From Candidatus Obscuribacterales bacterium (lineage in GTDB: Bacteria > Cyanobacteriota > Vampirovibrionia > Obscuribacterales > Obscuribacteraceae): a stretch of DNA of 64,000 nucleotides. Location: positions 496,001-560,000 of the forward strand of contig JACKCM010000004.1 in assembly GCA_020634035.1 (NCBI GenBank), read 5' to 3'. The notes beneath the pieces are model-generated. The model ran no database searches and was not told where the DNA came from. It was given only the letters and a program-made list of their open reading frames with translations. How positions within the stretch are numbered: position 1 is the first letter of the stretch; the number at the start of each line of letters is the position of its first letter. Positions 35,192 to 45,200 of the stretch are shown in pieces. The position numbers and the translations under genes were made by a program.

Positions 35192-36411
35192 ATCTCGATT
35201 TTGATGCCATTCTCCTCCACTTTGCCTCTATCCTGAAGCATGGCGGCTAGAGCGCCTTTCTCTTCTTTGAGATAGGCGTCTAGAAAAGGCAGAGTGGATG
35301 CCATGGCGAATTCGAAGCGTTCTCTTTCTCCGCCGCCGCGTTTGTCGAGGGGGTTGACTCCGAGCCTGTCGACAAGCTCGGCGCCGGGCATTTCGTTGTG
35401 GTCGAAATCGGAAGTCGAGATGCTTTTGTCATTTAGTTCAGTCGGTTTGGCGCTCTCTTTTCTCTTTCCGAAAAGAGCCAGCGGATGGATTCCGATAAGG
35501 TCGATATTGGAATTTTTCAGAATGCGACGTACTTTTCTGGGACCGGGTCGTTTTCTCTTTTCACCGTCTATGGTGACCATATAGAGGTCTGTGCGATGGG
35601 CTTCTTTCAGTAACTTTCTCAAGCGATCTCTTTGCCCATCTACAGATCGTATTCCATCGAAGAAGCTCACAACCAGAGTCGGCGTGGTGACCGAGGACCA
35701 GTCTTGCTTGCCGATAGAAGGAAGACCTTTATTGGTCCCCATGAAAAGTAACTGGGCTTTTATTTGTTTATAGGCTCCGGACAGCCTCTGGGCGCTGTAG
35801 GCTCCGGCGTGGTGACCGGCAAGGGCTATTTTGCTGAAGTCCATCTTGTCGGCAAGACCGTCTATTTTGCCGGGCAGTCCGGGCAGGGAAAGGATAGCTA
35901 ATTCGAGGTCTCTACTTCTTTCTGCGAGCGACTTTTCGTCGACCCTGGCCAGTTTGATCAGTTTTAAAAGGCTTATCCTCTCGCCTTTCTTGCTGTTTCG
36001 AACCAGGGCGTCATCATGGGTGGGGCTGACACAGATATAGCCGTGGCTTGACCAGAATGCGGCAAAGGGTCGGTAATCTCTTGCCGATGCCACCGGTGCA
36101 TGAGAAAAGACTATGATCGGATAGAGACCGGCTTCTTTCGGATAGCTTGCCTCCAGCTCAATGCGCTTGCCTCGTTTTTTGTCCAGCAAATTGAGACCGG
36201 ATGCAACCTCCACGGTATAGGGACCATGACCGTCTATATCTACCGATTCGATTCTGGTTTCAACCGAGCCTGTAAGCAGAGAATAGTCAAAGCTGGCTTT
36301 TTGAGATTGCAGAGTGGGCTCACTCTGGGCATGAACTTTCCTAAGCCCGGGCGGACAAAAAAGGAAGCCCAGAAGCAAAATCAGGATGATGGTGGTTTTT
36401 GAATTCGACAT
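35176..36411 (-). CDS. Exported alpha/beta-hydrolase-like protein lacking the nucleophile serine
   Basis: 411 residues with a signal peptide (TTIILILLLGFLFCPPGLRK). The core resembles the predicted dienelactone hydrolase and PAF-acetylhydrolase group: a LYPIIVFSHAPVASARDY oxyanion region, WSSHGYICVSPTHDD, and the nucleophile elbow KIALAGHHAGAYS. In this family the elbow is GHSxG, but here the serine is a histidine (codon CAC on the minus strand). The protein is therefore probably not a serine esterase and may be a binding protein. The C-terminal part (about 270-400) is charged and not conserved. Confidence 0.8.
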   Translation of the reverse strand: MSNSKTTIILILLLGFLFCPPGLRKVHAQSEPTLQSQKASFDYSLLTGSVETRIESVDIDGHGPYTVEVASGLNLLDKKRGKRIELEASYPKEAGLYPIIVFSHAPVASARDYRPFAAFWSSHGYICVSPTHDDALVRNSKKGERISLLKLIKLARVDEKSLAERSRDLELAILSLPGLPGKIDGLADKMDFSKIALAGHHAGAYSAQRLSGAYKQIKAQLLFMGTNKGLPSIGKQDWSSVTTPTLVVSFFDGIRSVDGQRDRLRKLLKEAHRTDLYMVTIDGEKRKRPGPRKVRRILKNSNIDLIGIHPLALFGKRKESAKPTELNDKSISTSDFDHNEMPGAELVDRLGVNPLDKRGGGERERFEFAMASTLPFLDAYLKEEKGALAAMLQDRGKVEENGIKIEIESFN

Positions 36412-36464
36412 ACTATCCAGTACCCTGAGCGGGTAGGAAAGTTGCGGAGAAATTTACCGCCGAC

Positions 36465-37337
36465 CTATCTAGCCGGGGCGCTGTAGGCTGTCTGGGGTGG
36501 GTGCTGTACCAGCACTACTTTCTTGACCATGTCGTCCACCCGGTCCATTAGACGGATATCTTTTTCATGGTCCTCCGGAAAGAGGTGCGAATTGAGCTGG
36601 TGGAGTCTGTCGAGCAGATGCAACTCTGGGTAAGTTCTGCCCAGGGTATGTTTCTCGCACCAGGCGATTCTGGAGAGCAGGCGCGAATGGGGCGGCGGCG
36701 GACTATCCTGGGCGGCAGCCAGGTCTTCTGGTTTGGGAGTGGAGAAGCCCAGGGGAAAACTGGAGGCAATCGGGGGTCTGGCGCGGTTGCTTCTGTGTTC
36801 GTTGATCTTGTCTTTTATGAAAGGTCTTTTATGAAGGGTGGCCACAGCATAGTGTTCGAGGGCGTCGGTTCTCTGCTGGAGGTCTTCTGAGCTGGAAGCT
36901 CTGCCGAAGGTGTGTTTTTCGAGCCTGGTCAGCCTTTGTTCAATGGGCTCGTCTTTGTATTCCTGGGTAAGGAGTTCATCTTCAAGAAATGTTATATGGG
37001 GATAATCTCCGATGCTGCCGGCATTGCTGCTTTTGGCTGTTCGGGGGGCTTTAGCCGTCGTCGGCTGAGCTTCTCCGGGGGACGGGACAGCACTTTTTTC
37101 TACTACCTGGTTAATCTTGCTCAGGCGCCCTTCTACCGTTCCCTGGTTAGTATCTCCGAAGGTGAATTTCTCAAGTCGGGTGAGCCGCGCTTGATCTGAA
37201 TCTTTCTTGAAGGTGTGCTGGAAGAATCTTTTCTCCAGGCTCTCCATCTGCTCTTCGGCAGAAATTTCAGCTGCCGAAACCGAAAGGCCAAGACCGGCCA
37301 GAATCGAGATGAACAACGAAAGAAGCGGATATTTCAT
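36465..37337 (-). CDS. Exported protein with RLTRLEKxTFG repeats
   Basis: About 290 residues from the ATG at 37337, with GGGAGA upstream. A signal peptide (LLSLFISILAGLGLSVSAAE) is followed by four copies of a short motif: ESLEKRFFQHTF, RLTRLEKFTFG, RLTRLEKHTFG and RIAWCEKHTLG. Between the copies are helical RLxxLxx segments (GRLSKINQVVE; QRTDALEHYA; DRLHQLNSHLF), so each unit is about 35 residues. The spacing and the strictly kept LEK-TFG suggest a structural repeat. I do not know the family. Confidence 0.8.
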   Translation of the reverse strand: MKYPLLSLFISILAGLGLSVSAAEISAEEQMESLEKRFFQHTFKKDSDQARLTRLEKFTFGDTNQGTVEGRLSKINQVVEKSAVPSPGEAQPTTAKAPRTAKSSNAGSIGDYPHITFLEDELLTQEYKDEPIEQRLTRLEKHTFGRASSSEDLQQRTDALEHYAVATLHKRPFIKDKINEHRSNRARPPIASSFPLGFSTPKPEDLAAAQDSPPPPHSRLLSRIAWCEKHTLGRTYPELHLLDRLHQLNSHLFPEDHEKDIRLMDRVDDMVKKVVLVQHPPQTAYSAPAR

Positions 37338-37424
37338 CGAGCCGTCTCCCTGATATAACAAACTGGTTGTTTATTATATCTATTGAATAGCTGGATCGTT
37401 TGAGAGATTGCTCACATATAACAA

Positions 37425-37703
37425 TCAGGGAAGTCCGCCGGCAACTTGAATCGGGGCTTTCTTTCCTTTACTGGGCTTACTGCTTACCTTACTGGTTACA
37501 TGAATGCGACAATCCGATACCACTTCCTGCCAGTTGCTCCAATCCCAGTCGACCGGATCGGTGGCGACCTTATAAGTATAAAGCTCACCATCGGCTGAGA
37601 TACTACTGGCGGTGCGGCTAGCTGTGGCATCTGTTGGCTCGGCACAAGCAGGTACCGCTATGATGGCAAAAAACAACATGCAAGAGGCGATCTTGTATTT
37701 CAT
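37425..37703 (-). CDS. Small exported protein of unknown function
   Basis: 92 residues. A signal peptide (IASCMLFFAIIAVPACA) is followed by a mature part of 72 residues with a Trp-rich stretch (DWDWSNWQEVVSDC) and a single Cys that could be paired only with another protein. The start has AGGA 6 nt upstream. Function unknown. Confidence 0.65.
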   Translation of the reverse strand: MKYKIASCMLFFAIIAVPACAEPTDATASRTASSISADGELYTYKVATDPVDWDWSNWQEVVSDCRIHVTSKVSSKPSKGKKAPIQVAGGLP

Positions 37704-37893
37704 GGATTATCCTGACCCTGAAACCTGGACGAAAGGCAGTCTGACGTATCTAAAGATAAAGAAGATTTCTAGCGGTGACAAGTTATGGAATTGAGGGTGC
37801 AGTGCTTATTGAGTCTATGCCTGCCGGAGGTGGACTGCATATGTATTGTTCGGTGCATGGCATTGCCGATGGTGCGCCTTGACAAAATTAAGA

Positions 37894-38826
37894 CTACTTT
37901 TTCTTGCGTCTGCCGGCATTTACCTTGGCGAAATCCTTGGCTGCGTTCGCTCCCTGGCCGGTTTTTTGATAGATCTTGGCTCTTAGCAGATAGAGACTTT
38001 TGGCGCTGTAGCCCCTGAAGTGATAGATCGCTTTGGATATGTCATCCAGGGCTTTTTTCATGTCGCCGGATTCGTAATAGACTACGGCTCTGCGCTCTAA
38101 GACGATATAGTCTTTCTGGTCTTTGTCAATCAGTTTGGTGTAGTCGTCGATGGCATGTTGCCAGTCTTTGATCTTTTCATAGCAGTATCCGCGTCGCAAT
38201 CTAAGCTTATAAGATTCCGGATCGGCATCGAGACATTTTGAATAGTCGTCGATAGCCTTTTCATAATTTCTCAGTGCGTAGTAAGAGTCGGCTCTTTTTC
38301 GATAGAGTGCCGGAGTCTGCTTCTTGGCCAGGATCTCATCGAGCTGCTCTATTTGTTGTTTTTGATTACCCAGCAAACGATAGGCTTCGGCTCGATCTTC
38401 AAAAATATCGAGTTTGTCCTGGGCTCCTTTAGAGAGTGCCAGGTTCAAGTCTTTCAAAGCCGCTGCAAATTCTCCACGCTCCAGCTGTAATTTGCCCCGG
38501 GTTCTATACAGTTCGGCATCTTTTGTCTCAAGACTGACGGCCTGATTCAGGTCGTAGAATGCAGGCGCTCGGTTGAAGAGTTTAATCCAGGTTTTGCCCC
38601 GGCCAAAAAAGCCACGGTAGTCTTTGGGATTGTCCTTGATGTATTCGCTGTAGGCGGTTTTGGCCTCGGCATATTTATGCTCGGCGAATAGCTTGTCGGC
38701 TTTCTCCAGATTCTGAGGGTTCTTGGCTGCGAAGACCGGCAGGCTGCTATGTATAGAACAGTTTACCCCGGCAATAATGAAAAAACTGAGGAGCACCTTC
38801 GATTTGCTTAGCTTCATCTTTTTCAT
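37894..38826 (-). CDS. Exported TPR protein
   Basis: 310 residues. A signal peptide (VLLSFFIIAGVNCSIHSSLP) is followed by seven or eight tandem TPRs covering nearly the whole sequence (for example YAEAKTAYSEYIKDNPKDYR, YYALRNYEKAIDDYSKCLDA). The end is a basic tail (NAGRRKKK). It should act as an envelope scaffold. It is followed after about 40 bp by no gene on its strand; the next gene upstream is a short exported protein (38868-39389). Confidence 0.85.
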   Translation of the reverse strand: MKKMKLSKSKVLLSFFIIAGVNCSIHSSLPVFAAKNPQNLEKADKLFAEHKYAEAKTAYSEYIKDNPKDYRGFFGRGKTWIKLFNRAPAFYDLNQAVSLETKDAELYRTRGKLQLERGEFAAALKDLNLALSKGAQDKLDIFEDRAEAYRLLGNQKQQIEQLDEILAKKQTPALYRKRADSYYALRNYEKAIDDYSKCLDADPESYKLRLRRGYCYEKIKDWQHAIDDYTKLIDKDQKDYIVLERRAVVYYESGDMKKALDDISKAIYHFRGYSAKSLYLLRAKIYQKTGQGANAAKDFAKVNAGRRKKK

Positions 38827-38867
38827 TTTGACGGGGTGAAACCCTTTTACCTGTGTCTATGCGTATT

Positions 38868-39389
38868 CTATTTTGTGGTCTTGCTGGTTGGCTTGCTGCT
38901 TTTGGTCGGCTTTTTCTGGACGCTTTTCTTGGCCATGGGAGTGGTGGCAGCTTTATGGAATTGTTCGTTATAGAGAGTAAACATCTTCTCCATTTTATCC
39001 AGATCTGCTTTCGGATAGTCTTTGCCGCTGACGGTTTTTTCCAGGTCGATCAGGACGTCCAGCTTTTCGCGAAACTCGAGGATCTCCTGATCTGTGAGCC
39101 AGCCTTTTTGCTTGCCCATCACGAGCTGTTCTTCGAAATTTTTGATTCTCTCTTTGTACTTGAACTCTACTTTGTTGGCGTTCTTGAAGCCGACCCCTCT
39201 GGTCACGGTGCTGGTGGTAGAAGTAGAGCCGGAATTAGTCTCTGGGGTCTTTTGGACTTTTGTCTGGCTTGTGGTTATCACTCTGCGGACAGTGACAGCG
39301 TCATCTTCTGCCCGGGCTGGAGCAAGACCGAGGCTGAGGGCGAGGACGACAGTGGCGGCCGCCGGTGCAATTCTCGATTTGGGGAGCAT
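38868..39389 (-). CDS. Exported protein of unknown function
   Basis: About 173 residues from the ATG at 39389; AGGAGGTG precedes it by 5 nt, the best ribosome site in this stretch, while a GTG at 39395 would sit inside it. The signal peptide (AATVVLALSLGLAPARA) is followed by a Thr/Ser-rich stretch and a helical region (NANKVEFKYKERIKNFEEQL read in part, QGWLTDQEILEFREKLDVLI) like the GxLTxxE module of the gene at 31541. The C-terminus is Lys/Ser/Thr-rich. Confidence 0.78.
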   Translation of the reverse strand: MLPKSRIAPAAATVVLALSLGLAPARAEDDAVTVRRVITTSQTKVQKTPETNSGSTSTTSTVTRGVGFKNANKVEFKYKERIKNFEEQLVMGKQKGWLTDQEILEFREKLDVLIDLEKTVSGKDYPKADLDKMEKMFTLYNEQFHKAATTPMAKKSVQKKPTKSSKPTSKTTK

Positions 39390-39463
39390 ATTCACCTCCT
39401 GCTCTGTAATTAGTCAGAATAGAAGAGTATATCGCACTGCCGCGCTCTCTGCCTGATTCGTTT

Positions 39464-40315
39464 TCAAGCAGATCTGGCCACCCCGTATTGAAGACCGGTT
39501 GGCTCTTGCCAGCGAATTTCGCTGCGAACTTCCCGGAGCCGGGCAACTATATCGATAAACCAGTCGATTTTATCTTCATAGCCTGAAGCTTCGCTGATTT
39601 CAAGATAGTGATTTTTTTCGAGGTCTTCTTTGAGGCTTATTCTCAGACCGGGCAGGTAGTCGTCTCTGGTTTGAAATAGTGGATTATCTAGTTCGCAACA
39701 ATAGACCGGTATCTTCATCTCTTCGTTTGTCCCGACAGAAAGATACAGGTTCTCTCCAGCCGGTGCGATATCCAGCCTGATTATCAGATAGCTCGCTATG
39801 GTGCGCAGTAAATAGGCTGCGTCAGCACCGAGATTTGGAGGGATGTCGCTCAATGATAACTCCGGCAGACCAAATCGTTTCAATCCTCTGGTGGCCAGTT
39901 CGAAACGTTCATTCTCTTGAGCGCGGATTCTCAAAATCGTGGCTGCCGAAAGTGGCTTTGTCCTGTCTACCATCGAAGCAAGAAGCAACCGAGGTCCCTG
40001 TTCCATGTCCAGGAGAGGGTTCTGATCGGCAAGATAAAGTGCCTCTTCCAGAGTTTGCTTCAGAGAAGAAAGCAGATCTCCTTCCACTGGTCTTTCTATT
40101 TTTAAAACAGATTCCGTTCTCAGAAGCAGCTCTTTCTCCACCAGCGACAATTCTTCGTCGGCTATTTCGTTTACCAATAGATCAGCTCTTTTGGTCTCTG
40201 TCAGGTAGGTCGTGGTCGAAGTGATTCGAGAATTTTGCAGTCTACCTTTGTTGACGGATAGACCATAGAAAGAGAATGAAGTCGGTCTTTGAACCGGGAT
40301 TTTTAACTGTTTCAT
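39464..40315 (-). CDS. Cytoplasmic protein of unknown function
   Basis: 283 residues, no signal peptide or membrane helix. The start at 40315 has GAGGA 9 nt upstream. The sequence is a mix of helix (SLKQTLEEALYLADQNPLLD, STILRIRAQENERFELATRG-like part) and strand segments, with a C-terminal stretch (YEDKIDWFIDIVARLREVRS). I recognise no motif or family. It could be regulatory or structural; there is no cotranscribed neighbour close enough to suggest a role. Confidence 0.72.
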   Translation of the reverse strand: MKQLKIPVQRPTSFSFYGLSVNKGRLQNSRITSTTTYLTETKRADLLVNEIADEELSLVEKELLLRTESVLKIERPVEGDLLSSLKQTLEEALYLADQNPLLDMEQGPRLLLASMVDRTKPLSAATILRIRAQENERFELATRGLKRFGLPELSLSDIPPNLGADAAYLLRTIASYLIIRLDIAPAGENLYLSVGTNEEMKIPVYCCELDNPLFQTRDDYLPGLRISLKEDLEKNHYLEISEASGYEDKIDWFIDIVARLREVRSEIRWQEPTGLQYGVARSA

Positions 40316-40753
40316 CGTCGTTGTTCCTCAAATGGAGGCTGGAGAAAGCCGAGAAAAGGCGCTGTTTTAGACGGTAAGGCCGGCAGGCGTTATCGTCAAG
40401 ATCGGCTTTTTGTTATTTGTGAAGCTGTAAACTGTTGCTGGGTGAAGAATAGCGGCGATGGTATCTCTTCCGGTGCCTGAATCGGTACATTGTTACAGTT
40501 CGATTAAGCGCCCGATCTGGAGCTGAAGGTCCCGGTATACAGGTCGTTTACTCAGTTGGGAGTTTCGATATTGTTAATATCCGTGCTGTTTGATGATGCA
40601 CTAAATGCAGTTGCTCGTAATGGGAACCGTTATCAAATCCAAGTCTCATAATCACTATCATTGTTCTTATAAGTCACTTCTATTAGACCGAACTTCCTCA
40701 TGTGCATAACTAATAAGAAGAGTAGTTCTGATAGAGGCTATAAACGGCAGTAG
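40316..40753. other. Intergenic region upstream of the RND efflux operon
   Basis: About 440 bp without a gene. It lies between two divergent starts and should hold both promoters. I see one small inverted repeat, GATATT-gtt-AATATC (40567-40581), about 175 bp before the adaptor start, and AT-rich stretches near 40650-40730. No metal-regulator box (MerR- or ArsR-type dyad) is obvious. Confidence 0.4.
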
Positions 40754-42253
40754 ATGGCGCGCAGTGTTCGACCCTGTTCAAGAGTTTCGGCAGCAGTGAT
40801 GCTGGCGCTTCTGATTGTTTTTGTTGCAGTTACCGGCACAGAAGCGCTTGGTCAGAGCCAGGATCAGGGCACCAGTCGAGAAGTGATTCGCATATCCGAC
40901 AGAGCCAGGGATGCCATCGGTCTTAAGGTAGAGAAGGTCGAAATGCGACCTTTGCCGCTCGAAGTCAGTGTTCTTGGAGAGATTGAGGCGATGCCGACCA
41001 AGAGCTATGTTCAGCATGCGATGCTGGCCGGTCGAGTCGAGAGAGTCGATGTGGAGTTGGGGGACAGAGTTAAGCCCGGTCAGGTTCTGGCAGTTTTAGA
41101 TAGTCCCGAAGTAAATCGCCTGGCGGCTGAATTGCTCAACACCAAAGCTTCGATGGAAGCCGAGATAAAGAAAGTCAAATCGCAGTACGCTACAGAAAAG
41201 AGCCAGGCTGATACACGCATTGAGCTTGCCCAGGCTGAATATGACCGAATGTCGACGCTGGCGGCCGAGAAAATCGCTTCGGAGCGTTCTAAACAATCGG
41301 CTCGGGCAGAACTGCTTCTTGCTCAATCGACCAAGAAGAACCTCTCTACCAAGATGAGCGTTGAACTCGAAGCCCTCGAGATAAAACTGAAAGTTTCGGT
41401 CAAATCCCTGATAGACAGGCTCAAACAGGTAGGTGTCTCGGAAGCGGCGATCAAACAAATGCTGGCTACGGAAAACGCTATCGTGCAAGTGCCGGTGCGC
41501 AGCACCAAAGAAGGTGTGCTCACAAAGATTATGGCCAATCCTGGTGAGACGGCTGACGATCAGGACCCGCTCTTCGAAATTCTTGATCTGAATACCGTCT
41601 TTGCCACTGCCGATGTTTATGAAAATGACATGGAGAGAGTCAGGGTCGGTCAGAAAGTGACGATAAAAACATCGGCTCTTCCCGGGCGAATTTATAAAGG
41701 CACACTGTTTCTGGTCGGTGCCGAGGTCGACACTCAGAAGCGAACCCTGCCGGTCAAAGTAAAAATTACCAATGCCGATCTCGAATTGAAGCCGGAGATG
41801 TTCGTCAACATGTACATTCAGACCAACGAGCCGACTAAGGCCATTTTGCTGCCCCGGGAAGCGGTCATGGAAAAGACCGGTCATTTTGCTGTTTTTCGGC
41901 AAGTAAAACCAGGGATCTATCAGCGAACCGAAGTTGAAGTGGGGCGGAATATCGGCGACGATGTGGAGATTCTCGGTGGTCTGGAGCCGGGCTCCTATGT
42001 GGTCACCCGGGGCGCCTTCCAACTGGATGCTCATCTGCTCAAGCAGAGAGGTGACACCGATGCTTTTTCTCATCCCACTGAAACAGGAGAAGATCATGAC
42101 CATGGCCAGGCACCGGCGGCCAAGAAAGTAATCGGTATGAATCCGCTCTGGGTAGTGGTGGTGGTACTGGCATTTATTGGCGGTGGCGTTCTATCGGCGG
42201 TGTTCTTGCGCTCTTCCACTAAGAACCCAGTTTCAAAAGACCTGGAAGATTGA
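40754..42253 (+). CDS. RND efflux periplasmic adaptor (HlyD/CusB-CzcB type)
   Basis: 499 residues. A signal peptide (VMLALLIVFVAVTGTEALG) is followed by a beta-barrel/lipoyl part (VLGEIEAMPTKSYVQHAMLA; GDRVKPGQVLAVLDSPEV), a long coiled-coil hairpin (about 115-230), and the second half of the lipoyl and barrel domains (LFLVGAEVDTQKRTLPVKVK). A C-terminal hydrophobic helix (LWVVVVVLAFIGGGVLSAVF) is unusual for this family and may add an inner-membrane anchor. It overlaps nothing but is followed at 10 bp by the RND pump gene. Confidence 0.9.
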   Translation: MARSVRPCSRVSAAVMLALLIVFVAVTGTEALGQSQDQGTSREVIRISDRARDAIGLKVEKVEMRPLPLEVSVLGEIEAMPTKSYVQHAMLAGRVERVDVELGDRVKPGQVLAVLDSPEVNRLAAELLNTKASMEAEIKKVKSQYATEKSQADTRIELAQAEYDRMSTLAAEKIASERSKQSARAELLLAQSTKKNLSTKMSVELEALEIKLKVSVKSLIDRLKQVGVSEAAIKQMLATENAIVQVPVRSTKEGVLTKIMANPGETADDQDPLFEILDLNTVFATADVYENDMERVRVGQKVTIKTSALPGRIYKGTLFLVGAEVDTQKRTLPVKVKITNADLELKPEMFVNMYIQTNEPTKAILLPREAVMEKTGHFAVFRQVKPGIYQRTEVEVGRNIGDDVEILGGLEPGSYVVTRGAFQLDAHLLKQRGDTDAFSHPTETGEDHDHGQAPAAKKVIGMNPLWVVVVVLAFIGGGVLSAVFLRSSTKNPVSKDLED

Positions 42254-42263
42254 GGGACCGGGC

Positions 42264-45200
42264 ATGCTTAACGGTTTAATATCCTGGTCCATAGAAAACA
42301 GATTCATTGTCCTGGTATTGGCTTTTGTTCTTTTCGCCAGTGGAATCTATCTTTCGCTTGATGCCAATATCGATGTTCTGCCCGAATTCGCTCCGCCCCA
42401 GGTGGTGGTAGAGACGGAAGCACCGGGGATGGTGCCCGAGCAAATCGAGGCTCTCGTCAGCATTCCGCTGGAGTCAACTCTCAATGGCATGCCCGGGGTG
42501 GAGAATGTTCGTTCGATATCTTTGAACGGAGTTTCGGTTATTACCGTTATTTTTCAATACGGCACCGACATATACAGGGCACGTCAGCTCGTAGCAGAGC
42601 GCTTAGTAGTGTCTTCGGCCACTATGCCCCCCAGCGTCAAGCAGCCACAGATGGCACCGCTGATGCCCGCTATTGGAGACGTTCTCAAAATAGGTCTGCT
42701 TTCGGATAAGACTTCATTGATGGAGCTGCGCACCCTTGCCGATTGGGACATCAAGAATCGTCTTCTTGCGGTACCTGGAGTGGCGAGGGTTTTGATCATC
42801 GGTGGAGAGGTGAAGGAATATCAGGTTCTTATCGATCCAAGAAAGTTGAAGTCATTTCGTATCAGCTTGAAAGATGTCTCCGATGCCGTCAACAAAGCCA
42901 ACGTTATTGCGCCTGGAGGCTATCTGGTAACCGAGGATAGACAACTTTCAATCCAGGGAGTGGCCAGGATTCGTTCTTTGAAAGATCTGGAGAATGCTGT
43001 TGTCACAATCAGAGAAAACACTCCTGTACTGCTCAAACATATCGCCAGGGTTCAAGTGGGCTCCGAATTCAAGCTCGGCGATACCGCCATCAACGGTCAT
43101 CCCGGTGTCTATATCTATGTCACCAAACAGCCCGGGGTCAACTCGGTCAAGCTGGATCGAGGGCTGCAAAAGGCTTTGAACGAGCTAAAAGCCAGTCTCC
43201 CTGAGGATGTAAGAGTCTTGCAGGTTTTCAATCAGTCTAAGTTCATAGAGCGCTCGATTCGTAACGTAGTTGAATCTATCTCTCTGGGCGGCCTTCTTGT
43301 GGTGGTTATTTTAATCGTTTTTCTTTTGAACTGGCGTACTTCAGTAATAAGTTTGACCGCCATTCCGCTGTCGATTATCACAGCTTTGATAGCGATCAAG
43401 TTCACCGGCGGTACCATCAACACGATGAGCTTAGGTGGATTGGCTATTGCCGTGGGCGAAGTGGTGGATGATGCAATAATCGATGTGGAGAATGTCTATC
43501 GCAGATTGATGGAGAATCAGTCCCTGGCGGAGCCCAGACCGGTTCATGAGGTGGTTTATGAAGCCTGTCTGGAGGTGCGGTCAGCGGTAGTGTACGCCAC
43601 CTTCATCGTCGTCCTGGTATTTATTCCTGTTTTCACCATGCCCGGGGTAACCGGACATATTTTCAGCCCTCTGGGATTCTCTTATGTGGTAGCCATTCTC
43701 TCGAGCCTGTTAGTGGCGCTTACGGTGACACCGGCTATGTGTATGTACTTCCTGACTCGTAAAGGACAGCTGCCTGCCTGGGAGCCCTGGACAGTGAAAC
43801 GAGTCAGAAGGGTATACCGCAGCATTTTACGTTTTGTGGTCTGGAAGCCCGAGATGGTAGTGGCGGCCTCCGCGCTACTTTTCTTTGCTTCCCTCTGTCT
43901 GTTGCCTTTCATGGGTCAGGATCTTTTACCTCAGTTCAGAGAGGACAGTTTGATTGTCACCGCCATCGGTCGGGCCGGCCAGAATCTGGAGTCAACTGTG
44001 CGGATGGGAGCAAACTTCGAGAAGACCATGCTGGAGAGGGATGATGTGGTATCGGTGGCGCAATGGGCCGGTCGAGCAGAGCTCGATGACATGGCCGGTG
44101 GACCTAATTTCGCCGAGTTCGATATTCAGTTGAAACCATCGAATGCTTCGCTGGATGTCATTTTAAGGGATATTCGATATCATCTCAACGAGATTCCGGG
44201 AGTGGTCTTCGATGTAGGCTCTTTCATCGCCCATCGCATGAACGAGGTCCTTTCCGGGGGCACCCGAGCCAATGTGGTGATTAAGATCTTCGGACCCGAT
44301 CTGGGTGTTTTGCGGGAGCTTGCCCGGGAGACTGTCTCGCAAATTCGAAATGTGGACGGCGCGGTGGATGTACGCTCTGAACCACAGGTGGTGATGAGGC
44401 GGGTGGCGATTACTCTCGATCGAGTCAAGGCGTCGAGATTCGGAGTGACCTCCAGCGATTTTATGGACAATGTCGAGGTCGCCTACCAGGGCAAGATCGT
44501 CTCCAAGGTTCTGGAGAATCAACGTCTCTTTGGATTGAAAGTGTGGCTTGATGCGCCATTTCGTCATAATCTCGATCTGATTCGTGCTACCCTCATTGAC
44601 ACTCCATCCGGTGCACGCATTCCTATATCGGAAATCGCCAGAGTAGAATTCGTGGACGGTCCAAGTGTGATTGTCCGAGAGAATGTCACACGCAGGATTG
44701 TTGTGCAGGCTAATACCGAAGGGCGTGATGTGGTCAGCGTCGTCAACGACATCAAAAAGATGATGCAAGAAAAAGTAAAAATGCCCCGGGGTTATTATCT
44801 TGTTTATGCCGGTCAGTATGCCGCTCAACAAGAATCGACTCGAAATCTGCTCATCGTCTCTTTTATCACTCTGCTTGCGATACTGATAGTGCTGAGACAG
44901 GGTCTTGGGTCCTGGAAACTTACTCTTCTGGTGGCAAGCAATATTCCGATGGCTTTTATCGGCGGACTTATCGCTGTTGCGCTCACGGGCAATGTACTCA
45001 CCCTGGGTTCGTTAATAGGATTCATCAGCCTTTTCGGCATCTCCACCCGAAACTCGATTTTGATGGTCTCTCATATCAACGACTTGCGCGCTCTTGAAAT
45101 GAGCATCAATCGAACCGTGGTGGAAGGTGCTCTAGATAGAGTCGCTCCGGTGTTGATGACGGCTCTGACCGCAGCGTTCGGCATGTTGCCCCTTGCCGTC

